From assembly GCF_022549775.1 (NCBI RefSeq), contig NZ_JAKZGP010000001.1, forward strand, positions 275,507 to 339,506: DNA of 64,000 nucleotides, given 5' to 3'. The notes under the pieces were generated by a model. That model had not been told where the DNA came from, did not search any database, and saw nothing but the letters and a program-made list of their open reading frames with translations. Of this stretch, positions 35,893 through 45,983 are shown in pieces. Both the position numbers and the translations under genes were made by a program. The stretch's first letter is position 1; the number at the start of each line of letters is the position of its first letter. Source of the DNA: Belliella filtrata (GTDB lineage: Bacteria > Bacteroidota > Bacteroidia > Cytophagales > Cyclobacteriaceae).

Positions 35893-36567
35893 TCATAGAT
35901 TATGTGCAACATAAGATTTAGATAGCCCTAGGAAGTTCTCTTTATATATAGTTGCATTTGGGAAAAGAGATTTTACCTCATTCAAAGAGAGAAGCCTGAT
36001 TTCATCTAAATATTGCTTGGCTACAGCATTCTCCCAGCGTTGGAACCTGCTGATTTTAGTTTTAGTCAATAAAAAGTATGTTAGTTGCTTTGGTAAAAAT
36101 TGAACGAAAGGCAAAGCATAATGGGCTTCAACTGGGAAAAACTTGTTAGGAGTTTGTATAAAAAATTTCTTACCAACTCTCATACATTCATTGGCCATTT
36201 TTTGCTGGTTTTCAAAAGTGTATAAATGTTCAATCACCGAATTAGAGAAAACAAGGTCAAACGTGTCTGTTTCAAATTCTGATAGATCTGTAGCATCACC
36301 CTTGATAGCTTTTAGCCTTGGATGACTAATGTCTGTAGCTTCCAGATTCAATAAAGTAATCTCTACCTGATATTCATTTAAAAAATTTTTGTCTTTCCAA
36401 AAATATTCTGCGCCACCCACATCTAAGATTTTTATAGGTGACCCTAGGTTGAAATTTTGCTGCATTAATTTTTCAAATGCAAAAAAACGTCTACTCCTGA
36501 ACTTATTCCCAATAGATTCTGGATTATTTGAAGCATCAAGTAAATTTTTAATTTTTCTTAAAATCAT
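35893..36567 (-). CDS. class I SAM-dependent methyltransferase
   Basis: A 224-residue methyltransferase of the type 11/23 group. The SAM-binding motif I KILDVGGAEYFW is at about residues 45-56; the acidic residue in LLNLEATD and the later DLVFSNSVIEHL at about 105-116 are motifs II and IV. The last third is basic and could contact a lipid or glycan. It lies beside the sugar-transferase gene, so a glycan or quinone substrate is possible. Confidence 0.85.
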   Translation of the reverse strand: MILRKIKNLLDASNNPESIGNKFRSRRFFAFEKLMQQNFNLGSPIKILDVGGAEYFWKDKNFLNEYQVEITLLNLEATDISHPRLKAIKGDATDLSEFETDTFDLVFSNSVIEHLYTFENQQKMANECMRVGKKFFIQTPNKFFPVEAHYALPFVQFLPKQLTYFLLTKTKISRFQRWENAVAKQYLDEIRLLSLNEVKSLFPNATIYKENFLGLSKSYVAHNL

Positions 36568-36762
36568 ATTCGGTCTGTTGAAAACTAATCTTGCTTTATT
36601 ATTGGTAAATTAATTATTCTAAAAGTACTATTGCTTTGTAAATCTTTTTTAATTTTACGCAGATATTTAGCTATTTGATTGAAGAATTTAAATAACTTGA
36701 AAAGTTTGAAAACTTATCTACCTTATGTTTACGTAAATGTCAAGGTAGATTAATTAATTTTT

Positions 36763-38136
36763 ATGAAGAGACGTTTTCACAAATATTTCCCGTGGCTTTT
36801 TGTTATGGGTGACTTATTAGTTCTTCTGGTGGGGCTTACGATGGTAGTAGGCTTATTTCGCTATTTTATTGGTTATCCAGAAGTGACAATTAAGTTGTAT
36901 GGTTATTTTATATTTTTCTGGATGGTCATTTCCATTGGTCGCAAGGACTTCAAAATAAGCAGGACATCAGAGATAGGCTTCACCTTAAAACAGATTCCAG
37001 AATCTTTGGTATGGCTAGTTGGTTTGATGTCTATATTTTGGATTCCAAGTCAAGAACATCCATTAGGAGTTTTCTTTTTGGTAGGTGTAGCTATCACCTT
37101 AGTTATCTTTTTAAGTGTTTATAGGGTAAGTGTACATCTAGCATTGAAGCATTATAGGGCCTTAGGGAAAAACTATAGGAATGCAGTCATTTTAGGTAGA
37201 ACAGGTTCTAGTATCAAGCTTGCTAGAGTATTCGGTCAAAGACGAGATTTTGGTATTAACTTTTTGGGCTTTTATGACAATGAAGCTACAAATCAAATAA
37301 ATTCTAGAGGAGAAGTTTCTAAATTTTTTGAAGAAATTGATCAACTAGATTTAGATCTTATTTATCTAAGTGAAGGTTTAGAATCGCAAACCATGAAACA
37401 GGTGATGGACTATGCTGATGAGCGGTATCTTAAAGTGAAAGTAATCCCTCATGGTAACCTTCAATTGGAAAAGAACCTGTCATTTTCGAAATATGGAGAG
37501 TTTTTTGTCATTAATGTAAATGAGATTCCGCTCGATAGTTTCTTGAATAGGGTTTTGAAAAGGTCATTTGATATCGTATTCTCCCTGTTTGTCACAGTGT
37601 TTATTCTAAGTTGGATGATACCTTTGGTCGGTATCCTAATCAAAATGGAATCGAGAGGACCGATTTTTTTCATTCAAGATAGAAACGGAGTGAACAATGA
37701 AGTCTTTCGATGCTTGAAATTCAGATCCATGACTCCAAATGACTATGCAGATACCAAGCAGGCCATTAAGAATGACCCAAGAGTAACCAAAATTGGAGCC
37801 TTTTTGAGAAAAACTTCTTTGGACGAAATGCCTCAATTTTTAAATGTGCTCTTTGGAGACATGTCTATCGTAGGGCCAAGACCTCATACTATTCCCATGA
37901 ACCGTAACTTTCAGCTTCAAGTTGAAAAGTATAATTCAAGGCATAAAATTAAGCCCGGAATTACTGGGCTTGCTCAAGTAAGAGGGTATAGAGGTGAGAT
38001 CGAAAACCTAAGACAAATTAGGTCTAGAGTAAGGCTTGATTCTTTTTATATTCAAAACTGGTCTATCTGGATGGACCTGAGTATTTGCTTTCGAACCATT
38101 GGTGAGTTGGCTTTGAATAGGGACAATGCTTATTAG
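36763..38136 (+). CDS. undecaprenyl-phosphate sugar phosphotransferase
   Basis: A 457-residue polyprenol-phosphate glycosyl-1-phosphate transferase (WcaJ/WbaP type) that starts exopolysaccharide repeat units. The N-terminal half has four to five membrane helices and a nucleotide-binding-like domain with GRTGSSIKLARVFG. The C-terminal catalytic domain begins with KRSFDIVFSL at about residue 267. KFRSM, DEMPQFLNVLFGDMSIVGPRP and PGITGLAQVRG are the family motifs. No other exopolysaccharide glycosyltransferase follows in this window. Confidence 0.93.
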   Translation: MKRRFHKYFPWLFVMGDLLVLLVGLTMVVGLFRYFIGYPEVTIKLYGYFIFFWMVISIGRKDFKISRTSEIGFTLKQIPESLVWLVGLMSIFWIPSQEHPLGVFFLVGVAITLVIFLSVYRVSVHLALKHYRALGKNYRNAVILGRTGSSIKLARVFGQRRDFGINFLGFYDNEATNQINSRGEVSKFFEEIDQLDLDLIYLSEGLESQTMKQVMDYADERYLKVKVIPHGNLQLEKNLSFSKYGEFFVINVNEIPLDSFLNRVLKRSFDIVFSLFVTVFILSWMIPLVGILIKMESRGPIFFIQDRNGVNNEVFRCLKFRSMTPNDYADTKQAIKNDPRVTKIGAFLRKTSLDEMPQFLNVLFGDMSIVGPRPHTIPMNRNFQLQVEKYNSRHKIKPGITGLAQVRGYRGEIENLRQIRSRVRLDSFYIQNWSIWMDLSICFRTIGELALNRDNAY

Positions 38137-38250
38137 CCGATAGCTTTCTAGCTTTTAAAAAGAACAGTAATAATTTAAGAAGATTTGAGTCAATTTGGAC
38201 TTAATGTTACTATCTTTTGCTTCGGTCAAAGAAAAAATGTAATATGCGTG

Positions 38251-38296
38251 AAACACCTTGTTGAAATTTTTGAATTTTTCAACAAGGTGTTTTTTT
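38251..38296 (+). terminator. rho-independent terminator after the sugar transferase
   Basis: A 16-bp perfect stem, AAACACCTTGTTGAAA / TTTCAACAAGGTGTTT, with a 10-base loop and a T-run. It is strong for plus-strand transcripts and lies 115 bp after the stop. Confidence 0.88.
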
Positions 38297-38305
38297 GGAT
38301 TTGAA

Positions 38306-39217
38306 TTAGATTTTTGAAAGGGCGGCCAAAAAACTCATGGTTTCACCTTTTTTCTTATAAATTAGCATAGGGACTTCGTTGTTGACATGAACTAGCTTTT
38401 CAGCAGTACTTCCCAAAAGTATAGCGGCTGAATTTGTCCTTCCTCTACTTCCAAGTAAGATCAGGTTTGTTTTCTTTTCCTTTGCTATCTTTAGAATGTG
38501 CCTGCCATCATTTCCATTTTCTTTGAGTATCGCCTCACATACGAATGGTTTCAATTCATGTTTTTTTATAAAATGTTCAAAATCTTTTTGAACATTTTTT
38601 GACATGATTTCGGCGAATTCTGCATGGCTTTTTCCAGTTTTATAATATCCAATCGGAATATCGAAAAGGTGTAGACCAAGTAACTTCGAGCCTGCTTGTT
38701 GACTTAACTTCTCCGCTAATTTGACACAAAGTACAGAGTGTGAAGAAAAGTCCATCGGAAGGAGAATCCTATCTATAGCGAGTTCTTCTCCTGATTCAGT
38801 TATGAAAAGAACAGAGCATGGCGCCTTTTGAGCCATATTTTTAGCTAAAGATCCACTTCCAGGAAGTTCATCCTTTCTTCCCATGATGATAAGGTCTACA
38901 TCTTTGATTTTGGCTTGTCTAATGAAGCTTTCAAATGGACTTCCTTCTATCACCAAAATCTCTCGATCGATTGCATCGTCAAAGTTTGCCTCTTTTATGG
39001 TAGTGTTGATTTCAGATTTGATACCTTCATCCACAGGAGCGACCAAATCAGGAAATTTTTTTTTGATAGATTCTGGAATAGACAGGTCTTTGGAAACATG
39101 GACAAAATAAATTTTTTCAATGCCAAGCGGTTTGACAAGCCCTGAGATTTTTTTTAAAAGAATAGCATCCATTTCGGATAAGTCCATTCCTATCAATACT
39201 TTTTGAAATCCTGTCAT
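38306..39217 (-). CDS. tandem universal stress protein
   Basis: A 303-residue protein with two UspA domains (about residues 5-137 and 150-285). Both end in GS/GR-type ATP-binding loops: MGRKDELPGSGS and LGSRGRTNSAAILLGSTAEKL. Two-domain Usp proteins are common in Bacteroidota and respond to starvation or redox stress. It is monocistronic, and the terminator at 38251-38296 separates it from the convergent sugar transferase. Confidence 0.92.
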   Translation of the reverse strand: MTGFQKVLIGMDLSEMDAILLKKISGLVKPLGIEKIYFVHVSKDLSIPESIKKKFPDLVAPVDEGIKSEINTTIKEANFDDAIDREILVIEGSPFESFIRQAKIKDVDLIIMGRKDELPGSGSLAKNMAQKAPCSVLFITESGEELAIDRILLPMDFSSHSVLCVKLAEKLSQQAGSKLLGLHLFDIPIGYYKTGKSHAEFAEIMSKNVQKDFEHFIKKHELKPFVCEAILKENGNDGRHILKIAKEKKTNLILLGSRGRTNSAAILLGSTAEKLVHVNNEVPMLIYKKKGETMSFLAALSKI

Positions 39218-39315
39218 GTTGGTTATCTACATTTTGTGGTTAATATAAATCAGATCCAAGAGTAAAGGAGCATAGATTTGTATACTAATTTCGGCTATAT
39301 CACTACCTTTTCCAA

Positions 39316-39323
39316 TATATTTG
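39316..39323 (+). promoter_or_regulatory. possible -7 box with near-leaderless start
   Basis: TATATTTG lies 6 bases before the ATG at 39330. The -33 partner is weak. The same 6-base spacing is seen before the BamA-like gene at 29222. Confidence 0.35.
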
Positions 39324-39329
39324 TGTCAA

Positions 39330-39875
39330 ATGGCAAAAATTATTGGTAAATATTTTATTGCTTGGATTCCTTCAGAGGAAGTTTCAGCCGAGGTAAATGA
39401 ATTGAAAACTTCTTTGCAAGCTAAGTTTGGATTGAAGTATGCACTCAAATCTCCTCCCCACGTCACACTCAAGATGCCTTTTAGCTGGAATGAAGCGAAG
39501 GAGCAAATTTTGATTCAACATCTTCAAGGTTTTATGGATCAAGAGAAGGGATTAGAATTGGGTTTGAATGGATTTGGTAAATTTGGCAAAAGGGTAATTT
39601 TTATCAAGGTATCTAGAAATGAAGCATTGATACAATTGCAATCTAGGTTGGTACATTATTGTAAGAAAGAACTTGAAATGACAAAAGAGTTGAGTGATTC
39701 AAACTATCACCCACATATGACGATTGCCTTAAAAGATGTAAAGGCAAAGGACTTTGAAATGTATTGGGACTATATATCCACATTAATATTTTACAAACCA
39801 AAAGTGGTCGGGAAATTGGTTCTATTGAAGAAGGTGGATTTCAGATGGAGTATCTTAGCTGAAATCAGTTCTTAA
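39330..39875 (+). CDS. 2'-5' RNA ligase-like 2H phosphoesterase
   Basis: A 181-residue protein with two H-x-T motifs, HVTLK at about residue 45 and HMTIALK at about 128. These form the paired active site of 2H phosphoesterases such as ThpR and YjcG. Possible roles are cyclic phosphate hydrolysis or RNA ligation. The ATG at 39330 is used over TTG at 39321. It overlaps the convergent DUF6702 gene by 4 bp. Confidence 0.88.
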   Translation: MAKIIGKYFIAWIPSEEVSAEVNELKTSLQAKFGLKYALKSPPHVTLKMPFSWNEAKEQILIQHLQGFMDQEKGLELGLNGFGKFGKRVIFIKVSRNEALIQLQSRLVHYCKKELEMTKELSDSNYHPHMTIALKDVKAKDFEMYWDYISTLIFYKPKVVGKLVLLKKVDFRWSILAEISS

Positions 39876-40360
39876 AAACTTAAGCTTCCTTTTGTTTTAT
39901 CTTTATGCAGAATTATGCTTTTGGGCTTTCTGCCCATATAGAAATTCACCAAGTTTTGTTGTTCATCAAATTCTTTGATCAATATAGTATTATTGATTTC
40001 AACTGAGTTAGGTGTTTCCGTTAACACTCCTTCCAAATAAAACCAAGCTGCGTCTTCTTCTATTTCGAACCCTAGATAGTTTAATTTGATGGCTTTTCCA
40101 TTGATGGTAATTTGATTGTGTGTGAGAAGGTATTTTTTCACCATATTCTCCAATCGATCTGTATTTTCAGGGTTGATAAAATCCACTTTGCTTTCAAATG
40201 TTTTCGACAAGCTGATTTCAAAATCATCCCAGAATATCTTTTGCGCAATTTCTAGAGATTGCTGATCTTCATTGTATCGAATGTCAGTCAAGCTGATGTA
40301 AAAAGGATGAAACATCGCCTTCCATCCAAGCCATATAATCAAAATGTAATTGTAAACCAT
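39872..40360 (-). CDS. DUF6702 family protein
   Basis: A 162-residue protein with a short hydrophobic N-terminus (VYNYILIIWLGWKAM), then HPFYISLTDIRYNEDQQSLEIAQK, which begins the DUF6702 domain. It is probably exported or membrane-anchored. In Bacteroidota it sits beside HupE/UreJ and M1-peptidase genes, as here. Function is unknown; metal handling is a guess from the neighbours. Confidence 0.82.
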   Translation of the reverse strand: MVYNYILIIWLGWKAMFHPFYISLTDIRYNEDQQSLEIAQKIFWDDFEISLSKTFESKVDFINPENTDRLENMVKKYLLTHNQITINGKAIKLNYLGFEIEEDAAWFYLEGVLTETPNSVEINNTILIKEFDEQQNLVNFYMGRKPKSIILHKDKTKGSLSF

Positions 40361-40455
40361 TTGTAAGCTCGTTTTCTACTTTTTGTGCAAATTATGCATT
40401 ATAATTACGCTGCGAAAAATGAATCTCAAATTTATTTAAATTTAATTAGCCAAAT

Positions 40456-41037
40456 ATGGGTCAATTTAGACTTTACTTTGAGTTAGGGTATAAACATATT
40501 CTTGATATCAATGGATTTGATCATATCTTGTTTGTAATTGCCTTGTGTGCAATTTATTTAGCAAGGGATTGGAAAAAGATAATTATCTTAATCACAGCAT
40601 TTACTATAGGTCATTCTATCACGCTTGCAATGGCCACATTAAATATTGTAAGGGTTAATGCTGATTGGATAGAATTCTTGATTCCTGTCACTATTGCTAT
40701 TACTGCCTTGGCTAATATCCTTAAACCTAAACCTAGCTCAAGTAAAGGTATACAGCTAAATTATTTTTTTGCAATCTTCTTTGGACTAATTCATGGGCTA
40801 GGTTTCTCAAATTACTTGAGGTCCTTACTTGGGAGAGAAGCTTCGATTTTTCAACCGCTTTTAGCCTTTAATATTGGTCTAGAAGTAGGTCAATTATTGA
40901 TAGTAGCTATTTTCTTGGTTTCTTCTTCTCTGATAGTTGGTCTTTTGGGTGTCAATCGCAAGGAATGGACTTTAGTTACATCAGCTATAGTTCTTGGAAT
41001 GGCTATTATGATGATGATTGACACGAAGTTTTGGTAA
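40456..41037 (+). CDS. HupE/UreJ-family membrane protein
   Basis: A 193-residue membrane protein with about six helices. Residues 10-35 (LGYKHILDINGFDHILFVIALC) and GHSITLAMA match HupE/UreJ, linked to nickel or cobalt handling. HGLGFSNYLR is another conserved segment. No urease or hydrogenase genes are nearby. It is followed by the M1 peptidase gene after 159 bp. Confidence 0.9.
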   Translation: MGQFRLYFELGYKHILDINGFDHILFVIALCAIYLARDWKKIIILITAFTIGHSITLAMATLNIVRVNADWIEFLIPVTIAITALANILKPKPSSSKGIQLNYFFAIFFGLIHGLGFSNYLRSLLGREASIFQPLLAFNIGLEVGQLLIVAIFLVSSSLIVGLLGVNRKEWTLVTSAIVLGMAIMMMIDTKFW

Positions 41038-41196
41038 AGTGTTGTTAATTTTTTTTGAACATCTTTCCCAAACCCCACTGATAGTATCATAATGGTGTTT
41101 TAGAGAAAAAAGAATGTATAAATAATAGAAAATATAGTAATTTACAAGAAGTTGCAGTTTTGATCACTGAGCTACAACTTGTCTAAATATCGACTT

Positions 41197-43512
41197 ATGA
41201 AGAAAATAATTTTACTATGCTTATGTTTTGCATGTGTTTGGAGTGCTTCTGCACAACGTAATCATGCTGAGCGATTTGAGCAACTTGGTACAATGCTTCG
41301 CTCTCCAAATGTGTACAGAACGGCTTCAGGTGCTCCAGGTCACCAATATTGGCAACAGAAAGCTGATCATGAAATAGAAGTAGAGCTTGATGATGAGAAC
41401 CAATCTATCAAAGGCTGGCAAAAGGTAACTTACTATAATAATTCCCCTGATCAACTCAACTATCTTTGGATACAGCTTGACCAAAACGAGCGTGCAGCTG
41501 ATTCAAGAACACCAAAAATGGCTGAAAGTAGCATCAATCCAAGGATGAACTTAAGACAGCTTGAAAACATCGTATGGCATGATGAAGACCTGGGATACAA
41601 AATTAATCATGTCAAAACGATGGAAGGAGATGACATTCGTGTTACTATTAACAATACCATGATGAGAGTAGATCTTCCTCAGCCTTTGGCGTCTGGAGAA
41701 GCTTTTGAATTTACTGTAGATTGGAACTTCAACATTCATGATAGAATGAGCTTTATAGGTGGTCGTCCTGGATATGAATTTTTTGAAAAGGATGGTAATT
41801 ATTTATACACATTAGCAGAGTGGTTTCCTCGTATGGCTGTTTATTCTGATTTTGAAGGATGGCAGAACAAAGAGTTTGTAGGAAGAGGTGAATTCGCCTT
41901 GACCTTTGGAGATTATAAAGTCAGGATAACAGTCCCTGCAGATCATATGGTGGGCTCGACAGGGGTATTGCAAAACCCAGAAGAGGTACTTTCTTCTACC
42001 GAACTACAAAGATGGGATCAAGCCAAGTCATCTTATGATAAGCCAGTAGTAATCAGAACTCAAGCCGAAGCTGAGCGTCTAGAAAAAGGAAAGGCAAAAG
42101 ATAAGAAAACGTGGGTTTTTCATGCAGATAATGTTCGAGATTTTGCGTGGACTTCTTCAAGAAAGTTCATTTGGGACGCTATGGCTGTGAAGCAAGGTGG
42201 TAAGGATGTGATGGCAATGTCCTATTATGGCAAAGAAGGTAATCCACTGTGGGAACAATATTCAACGCGAGTGGTGGCGCATACGGTCAAGTCTTATTCA
42301 GAGAAGACATTTGATTATCCTTATCCAGTTGCGATATCTGTGGAGGCAAGCAACGGTATGGAGTATCCGATGATTTGTTTCAACTATGGAAGGCCAGATA
42401 GTGACGGAACTTACACAGATGCTGTGAAATATGGAATGATCTCAGTAATCATACATGAAGTTGGTCACAACTTCTTTCCTATGATAGTCAATTCCGACGA
42501 GAGACAGTGGTCATGGATGGATGAGGGCTTGAATACCTTTATGCAGTTCATGGCAGAGCAAGAGTGGGACAGAGATTACCCTTCGAGAAGGGGGCCTGCA
42601 CATAAGATTGCACCATACATGGCAAGTGATCCTAGTCTGCTAGAGCCTATTATGACTAATTCAGAGAACATCATCCAATTTGGACCAAATGCATACGCAA
42701 AGCCAGCAACGGCTTTAAATATATTGAGGGAGACAGTGATGGGGCGTGAACTTTTTGATTTTGCATTCAAGGAATATGCGCAGAGATGGATGTTCAAGCA
42801 TCCTACACCTGAGGATTTTTTCAGAACTATGGAAGATGCTTCTGGAGTTGATTTAGACTGGTTCTGGAGAGGTTGGTTCTTCGGTACAGATCCTGTGGAT
42901 ATAGCACTTGAGCAAGTCAATTGGTATAAGCTAGACAACAGAAGTCCAGCAGAGAAAAAGGAAGCAGCTAAGAGAGATTTTGAAATGGAAGAGTCTTACA
43001 TCTCAAAGACATATAATACCAAAGATATACCTCAAACTATAGTGGAAAGTGACCCATCTACTAGAGATTTCTATAACAGTTACAATCCATTCTCTGTGAC
43101 TCCTGAGGATGAAAGAGCCTATAGGGAGTTTATGGATAGATTAAGCTCCAAAGAGAAAGAGTTACTAAATAGTGGACTGAATTTCTATGAAATGAAGTTT
43201 AGAAATGAAGGTGGCTTAGTGATGCCTTTGATCATCCAATTCAATTATACTGATGGAAGTTCGGAAGTAGAGCGTATCCCAGCAGAGATTTGGAGGCTCA
43301 ACGAGAAGCAAGTATCAAAAGTATTTGCAAAGAAGAAAGAAGTAAAAAGTATCGTGCTAGACCCATATCGTGAAACAGCAGATATTGATGAGGCTAACAA
43401 CTATTGGCCAAGAACTTTCACCCCAAGTAGGTTTGAGCTATTCAAAAGTACCAATGGGGTAAGAGGAGCATCATCGGGAGATAACCCTATGAAAAAGGCA
43501 AATAGAAAATAA
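41197..43512 (+). CDS. M1-family zinc metallopeptidase
   Basis: A 771-residue secreted aminopeptidase-like enzyme with a signal peptide (SASAQ, about residue 19). The zinc site HEVGHNFF is at about residue 424, with the second Glu in DEGLNTF 19 residues further; the GxMEN-like substrate site reads ASNGMEYPM. It belongs with the DUF6702-HupE-M1 gene set. A hairpin terminator follows. Confidence 0.94.
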   Translation: MKKIILLCLCFACVWSASAQRNHAERFEQLGTMLRSPNVYRTASGAPGHQYWQQKADHEIEVELDDENQSIKGWQKVTYYNNSPDQLNYLWIQLDQNERAADSRTPKMAESSINPRMNLRQLENIVWHDEDLGYKINHVKTMEGDDIRVTINNTMMRVDLPQPLASGEAFEFTVDWNFNIHDRMSFIGGRPGYEFFEKDGNYLYTLAEWFPRMAVYSDFEGWQNKEFVGRGEFALTFGDYKVRITVPADHMVGSTGVLQNPEEVLSSTELQRWDQAKSSYDKPVVIRTQAEAERLEKGKAKDKKTWVFHADNVRDFAWTSSRKFIWDAMAVKQGGKDVMAMSYYGKEGNPLWEQYSTRVVAHTVKSYSEKTFDYPYPVAISVEASNGMEYPMICFNYGRPDSDGTYTDAVKYGMISVIIHEVGHNFFPMIVNSDERQWSWMDEGLNTFMQFMAEQEWDRDYPSRRGPAHKIAPYMASDPSLLEPIMTNSENIIQFGPNAYAKPATALNILRETVMGRELFDFAFKEYAQRWMFKHPTPEDFFRTMEDASGVDLDWFWRGWFFGTDPVDIALEQVNWYKLDNRSPAEKKEAAKRDFEMEESYISKTYNTKDIPQTIVESDPSTRDFYNSYNPFSVTPEDERAYREFMDRLSSKEKELLNSGLNFYEMKFRNEGGLVMPLIIQFNYTDGSSEVERIPAEIWRLNEKQVSKVFAKKKEVKSIVLDPYRETADIDEANNYWPRTFTPSRFELFKSTNGVRGASSGDNPMKKANRK

Positions 43513-43535
43513 TTTTATCAGGAGTTCATGAATAG

Positions 43536-43574
43536 TAACAGGCAGTGGGTTTACCATTCTGCCTGTTATTATTT
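43536..43574 (+). terminator. rho-independent terminator after the M1 peptidase
   Basis: TAACAGGCAG (43536-43545) pairs with CTGCCTGTTA (43559-43568) around a 13-base loop, then a T-rich run. The 214 bp that follow to 43788 show no gene. Confidence 0.75.
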
Positions 43575-43788
43575 TGTAAAAGGTAAAGTCATGCCTTTCA
43601 TCACAAGGAAAAAGATTCCACATTTAGAATTTTCGAGGGCTTGAACTTAGTCACCTTGGTCTTTGTACTTACCGACCAACCAACATAAATTGGGCAACTC
43701 CTGAAAATACTTACTTTGAATTGCTAGAACCAGTTTTTCTGCTAATGGGCGCGTACTCACTAGTTTTTGCCATTTTCAATATTAATCC

Positions 43789-45852
43789 TTATTCTTGAGT
43801 TAGAACACCAATTTCTGCATACTGGGTAGCATTTCCATCCCACGTCTCCAAGCTTGTCAATTTAACAAACCGGGTTTGGACTTTCTCAAATCGAACTTCC
43901 TGCCTGATGGGGTTATTGTGAATATTTGAAAATTCACCAATTGCCAAATCATGCCAATTTTTTCCATCTAAGCTTCCGCTAAACCTATACTTGAATATCA
44001 ATCCACCAAAATAACGTCCCTGAGGAGGTAAATAATCAAAACCAGTGATGTGGATAAGTTCTCCCAGGTCTACGACAACTTCATTTTTTGGATTTGTCCA
44101 AATGGTATTTGGATTATCATCGATGATGTTTATCGAATTTGGATCATCGTGAATCACTTCCCAATTAGACTTAGCTATGTCAAATTTTAATTCTAAGTGT
44201 TCACTAAATTTACCTTTACTTTGATCGATGGAAATGGCATTGATTTTACCCGCATGTTTCATAGTAAAAGGTTTAGTAAATTGTTTTCCATTGGGTATGC
44301 TTGGGGTAGATCCGTCTAAAGTATAAAAGATATCCACACCTGTTTCGGGGACTTCCATTTTTACTAGTCCGTCCTTGTTTCTGTGGATAACAGGCTGCAC
44401 CAATAGTTTTGGTGCATTGAAAATGCCGATCTTTGAAATCGTCGGAGGGGCAATTGCATCAAGGATCGTCAGCTTGATCTTATTGGTCTTGTGGTCTTCC
44501 AGTCTAAGAATCCTTTTTGCTCCTATGGTAGTACCTTTATAGATATTTTCCCAGCCATTGTCGGTTTGAATTTCCAGACTGAACTCCTTGACCCTTTGTC
44601 CTAGTGCGATATATTCTTGAATCAAAAAACGGTTGAAAATAATTTTGCCAGGAAATTCGATTTCTACACTTGCATTCGTGATACCATCTTTGGTTGTCCA
44701 ATAAGATTTCCATTCATCGTCCAGTACTTTGTTGATTTCGTAGCCTTTTCCTCGTTTGCTGCTTGCTGTTAATTTAGCATCATGGATCAAGTCGGTTTCA
44801 AAGTCTTCCTTGATTTTTGTGGATAACTTCATGATTTGATCCACATCATTTTCATGTATTAGTCCTCTCCTATCTACTGGGAAATTGATCAGGAGTGCAC
44901 TATTTTGTCCTATACTCTTGTAGTAGATGTCCAATAGATGGGAAAGAGATTTTACCTTGTGGTCTTCATAAGCATGGTAGTACCAACCAGGCCTGATGGA
45001 TACATCAGCTTCAGCAGGTACCCAGTGACTACCATTTTCCTGCCCTCTTGCATATTTTTCTGAGTATTCAGGCATACCAGCATAGACAGAGTCACGCATG
45101 AGGTTCGACCAAGTGCTAGGGTATGCATGTCCCTCTTCATTTCCCACCCACCTGACATCCGGACCCGCATCGCCAAAGATCACTGCATTGGGCTGTAGTT
45201 TCCTTACTAGCTCATAGATACTTTCCCATGGATAATACCCTCTTTTGTCTACCTTCCTTTCTTCATTTGCACCTCCATAGTGTCCTGTACCTCCATTTGC
45301 ACCATCAAACCATATTTCGAATAACTCACCATAATTACTCAATAGTTCAGTGAGTTGATTTTTCATATAATCAATATATGCTTCATCACCATAGTCAGCA
45401 TGATTTCTATCCCATGGGGAGTAGTATATTCCTAGACCAATGCCTTCCGCTTTACAAGATTCTGCCAATTCCTTGATAAGGTCTCCGTTTCCATCCTTCC
45501 AAGGAGAATTTTTTACACTATGTTCTGTGTATTTTGAGGGCCAAAGGCAGAATCCGTCATGGTGCTTAGCTGTGATGATAAGTCCTTTCATTCCTGCTTC
45601 TTTGGCGACTTTTGCCCACTGTCGCGTATCCAATGCGGTTGGATCAAATATGGCGGGATTTTCATCTCCTTTACCCCATTCCATATCTGTGAATGTGTTG
45701 ATATTGAAATGGATGAACCCATAGTATTCCAATTTATGCCAAATCAACTGCCTCTCTGTAGGGATGGGATATACGGGGCTTGGTACAGAAGGGTCTTTAC
45801 ATGCCCACGATAGTAAGAAAAGTAAAAGAGGTAATTTCTTAGCATTGATCAT
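43789..45852 (-). CDS. alpha-L-fucosidase, GH29, lipoprotein
   Basis: A 687-residue glycoside hydrolase of family 29 that releases fucose. A hydrophobic N-terminus ends in LSWAC, a probable lipobox. The barrel (about residues 30-350) has ITAKHHDGFCLW and the nucleophile in EIWFDGANG near residue 187. The C-terminal half holds a chitobiase/beta-hexosaminidase-like segment (VDIFYTLDGSTPS) and an F5/8-type carbohydrate-binding domain at the very end. The ATG at 45852 is preferred over TTG at 45861. Three perfect DnaA boxes lie inside it. Confidence 0.95.
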   Translation of the reverse strand: MINAKKLPLLLFLLSWACKDPSVPSPVYPIPTERQLIWHKLEYYGFIHFNINTFTDMEWGKGDENPAIFDPTALDTRQWAKVAKEAGMKGLIITAKHHDGFCLWPSKYTEHSVKNSPWKDGNGDLIKELAESCKAEGIGLGIYYSPWDRNHADYGDEAYIDYMKNQLTELLSNYGELFEIWFDGANGGTGHYGGANEERKVDKRGYYPWESIYELVRKLQPNAVIFGDAGPDVRWVGNEEGHAYPSTWSNLMRDSVYAGMPEYSEKYARGQENGSHWVPAEADVSIRPGWYYHAYEDHKVKSLSHLLDIYYKSIGQNSALLINFPVDRRGLIHENDVDQIMKLSTKIKEDFETDLIHDAKLTASSKRGKGYEINKVLDDEWKSYWTTKDGITNASVEIEFPGKIIFNRFLIQEYIALGQRVKEFSLEIQTDNGWENIYKGTTIGAKRILRLEDHKTNKIKLTILDAIAPPTISKIGIFNAPKLLVQPVIHRNKDGLVKMEVPETGVDIFYTLDGSTPSIPNGKQFTKPFTMKHAGKINAISIDQSKGKFSEHLELKFDIAKSNWEVIHDDPNSINIIDDNPNTIWTNPKNEVVVDLGELIHITGFDYLPPQGRYFGGLIFKYRFSGSLDGKNWHDLAIGEFSNIHNNPIRQEVRFEKVQTRFVKLTSLETWDGNATQYAEIGVLTQE

Positions 45853-45983
45853 TTTATACAAGGGTTGTTGCGTTTTGTAATATTCAGCTTAAATTTAACA
45901 TTTTTAGAACTTTTACTGACTAATCTGTTTTATTAACTGATAATACTAGTTTTTGATCACTTCACCTTATACTCCCTTCATCC

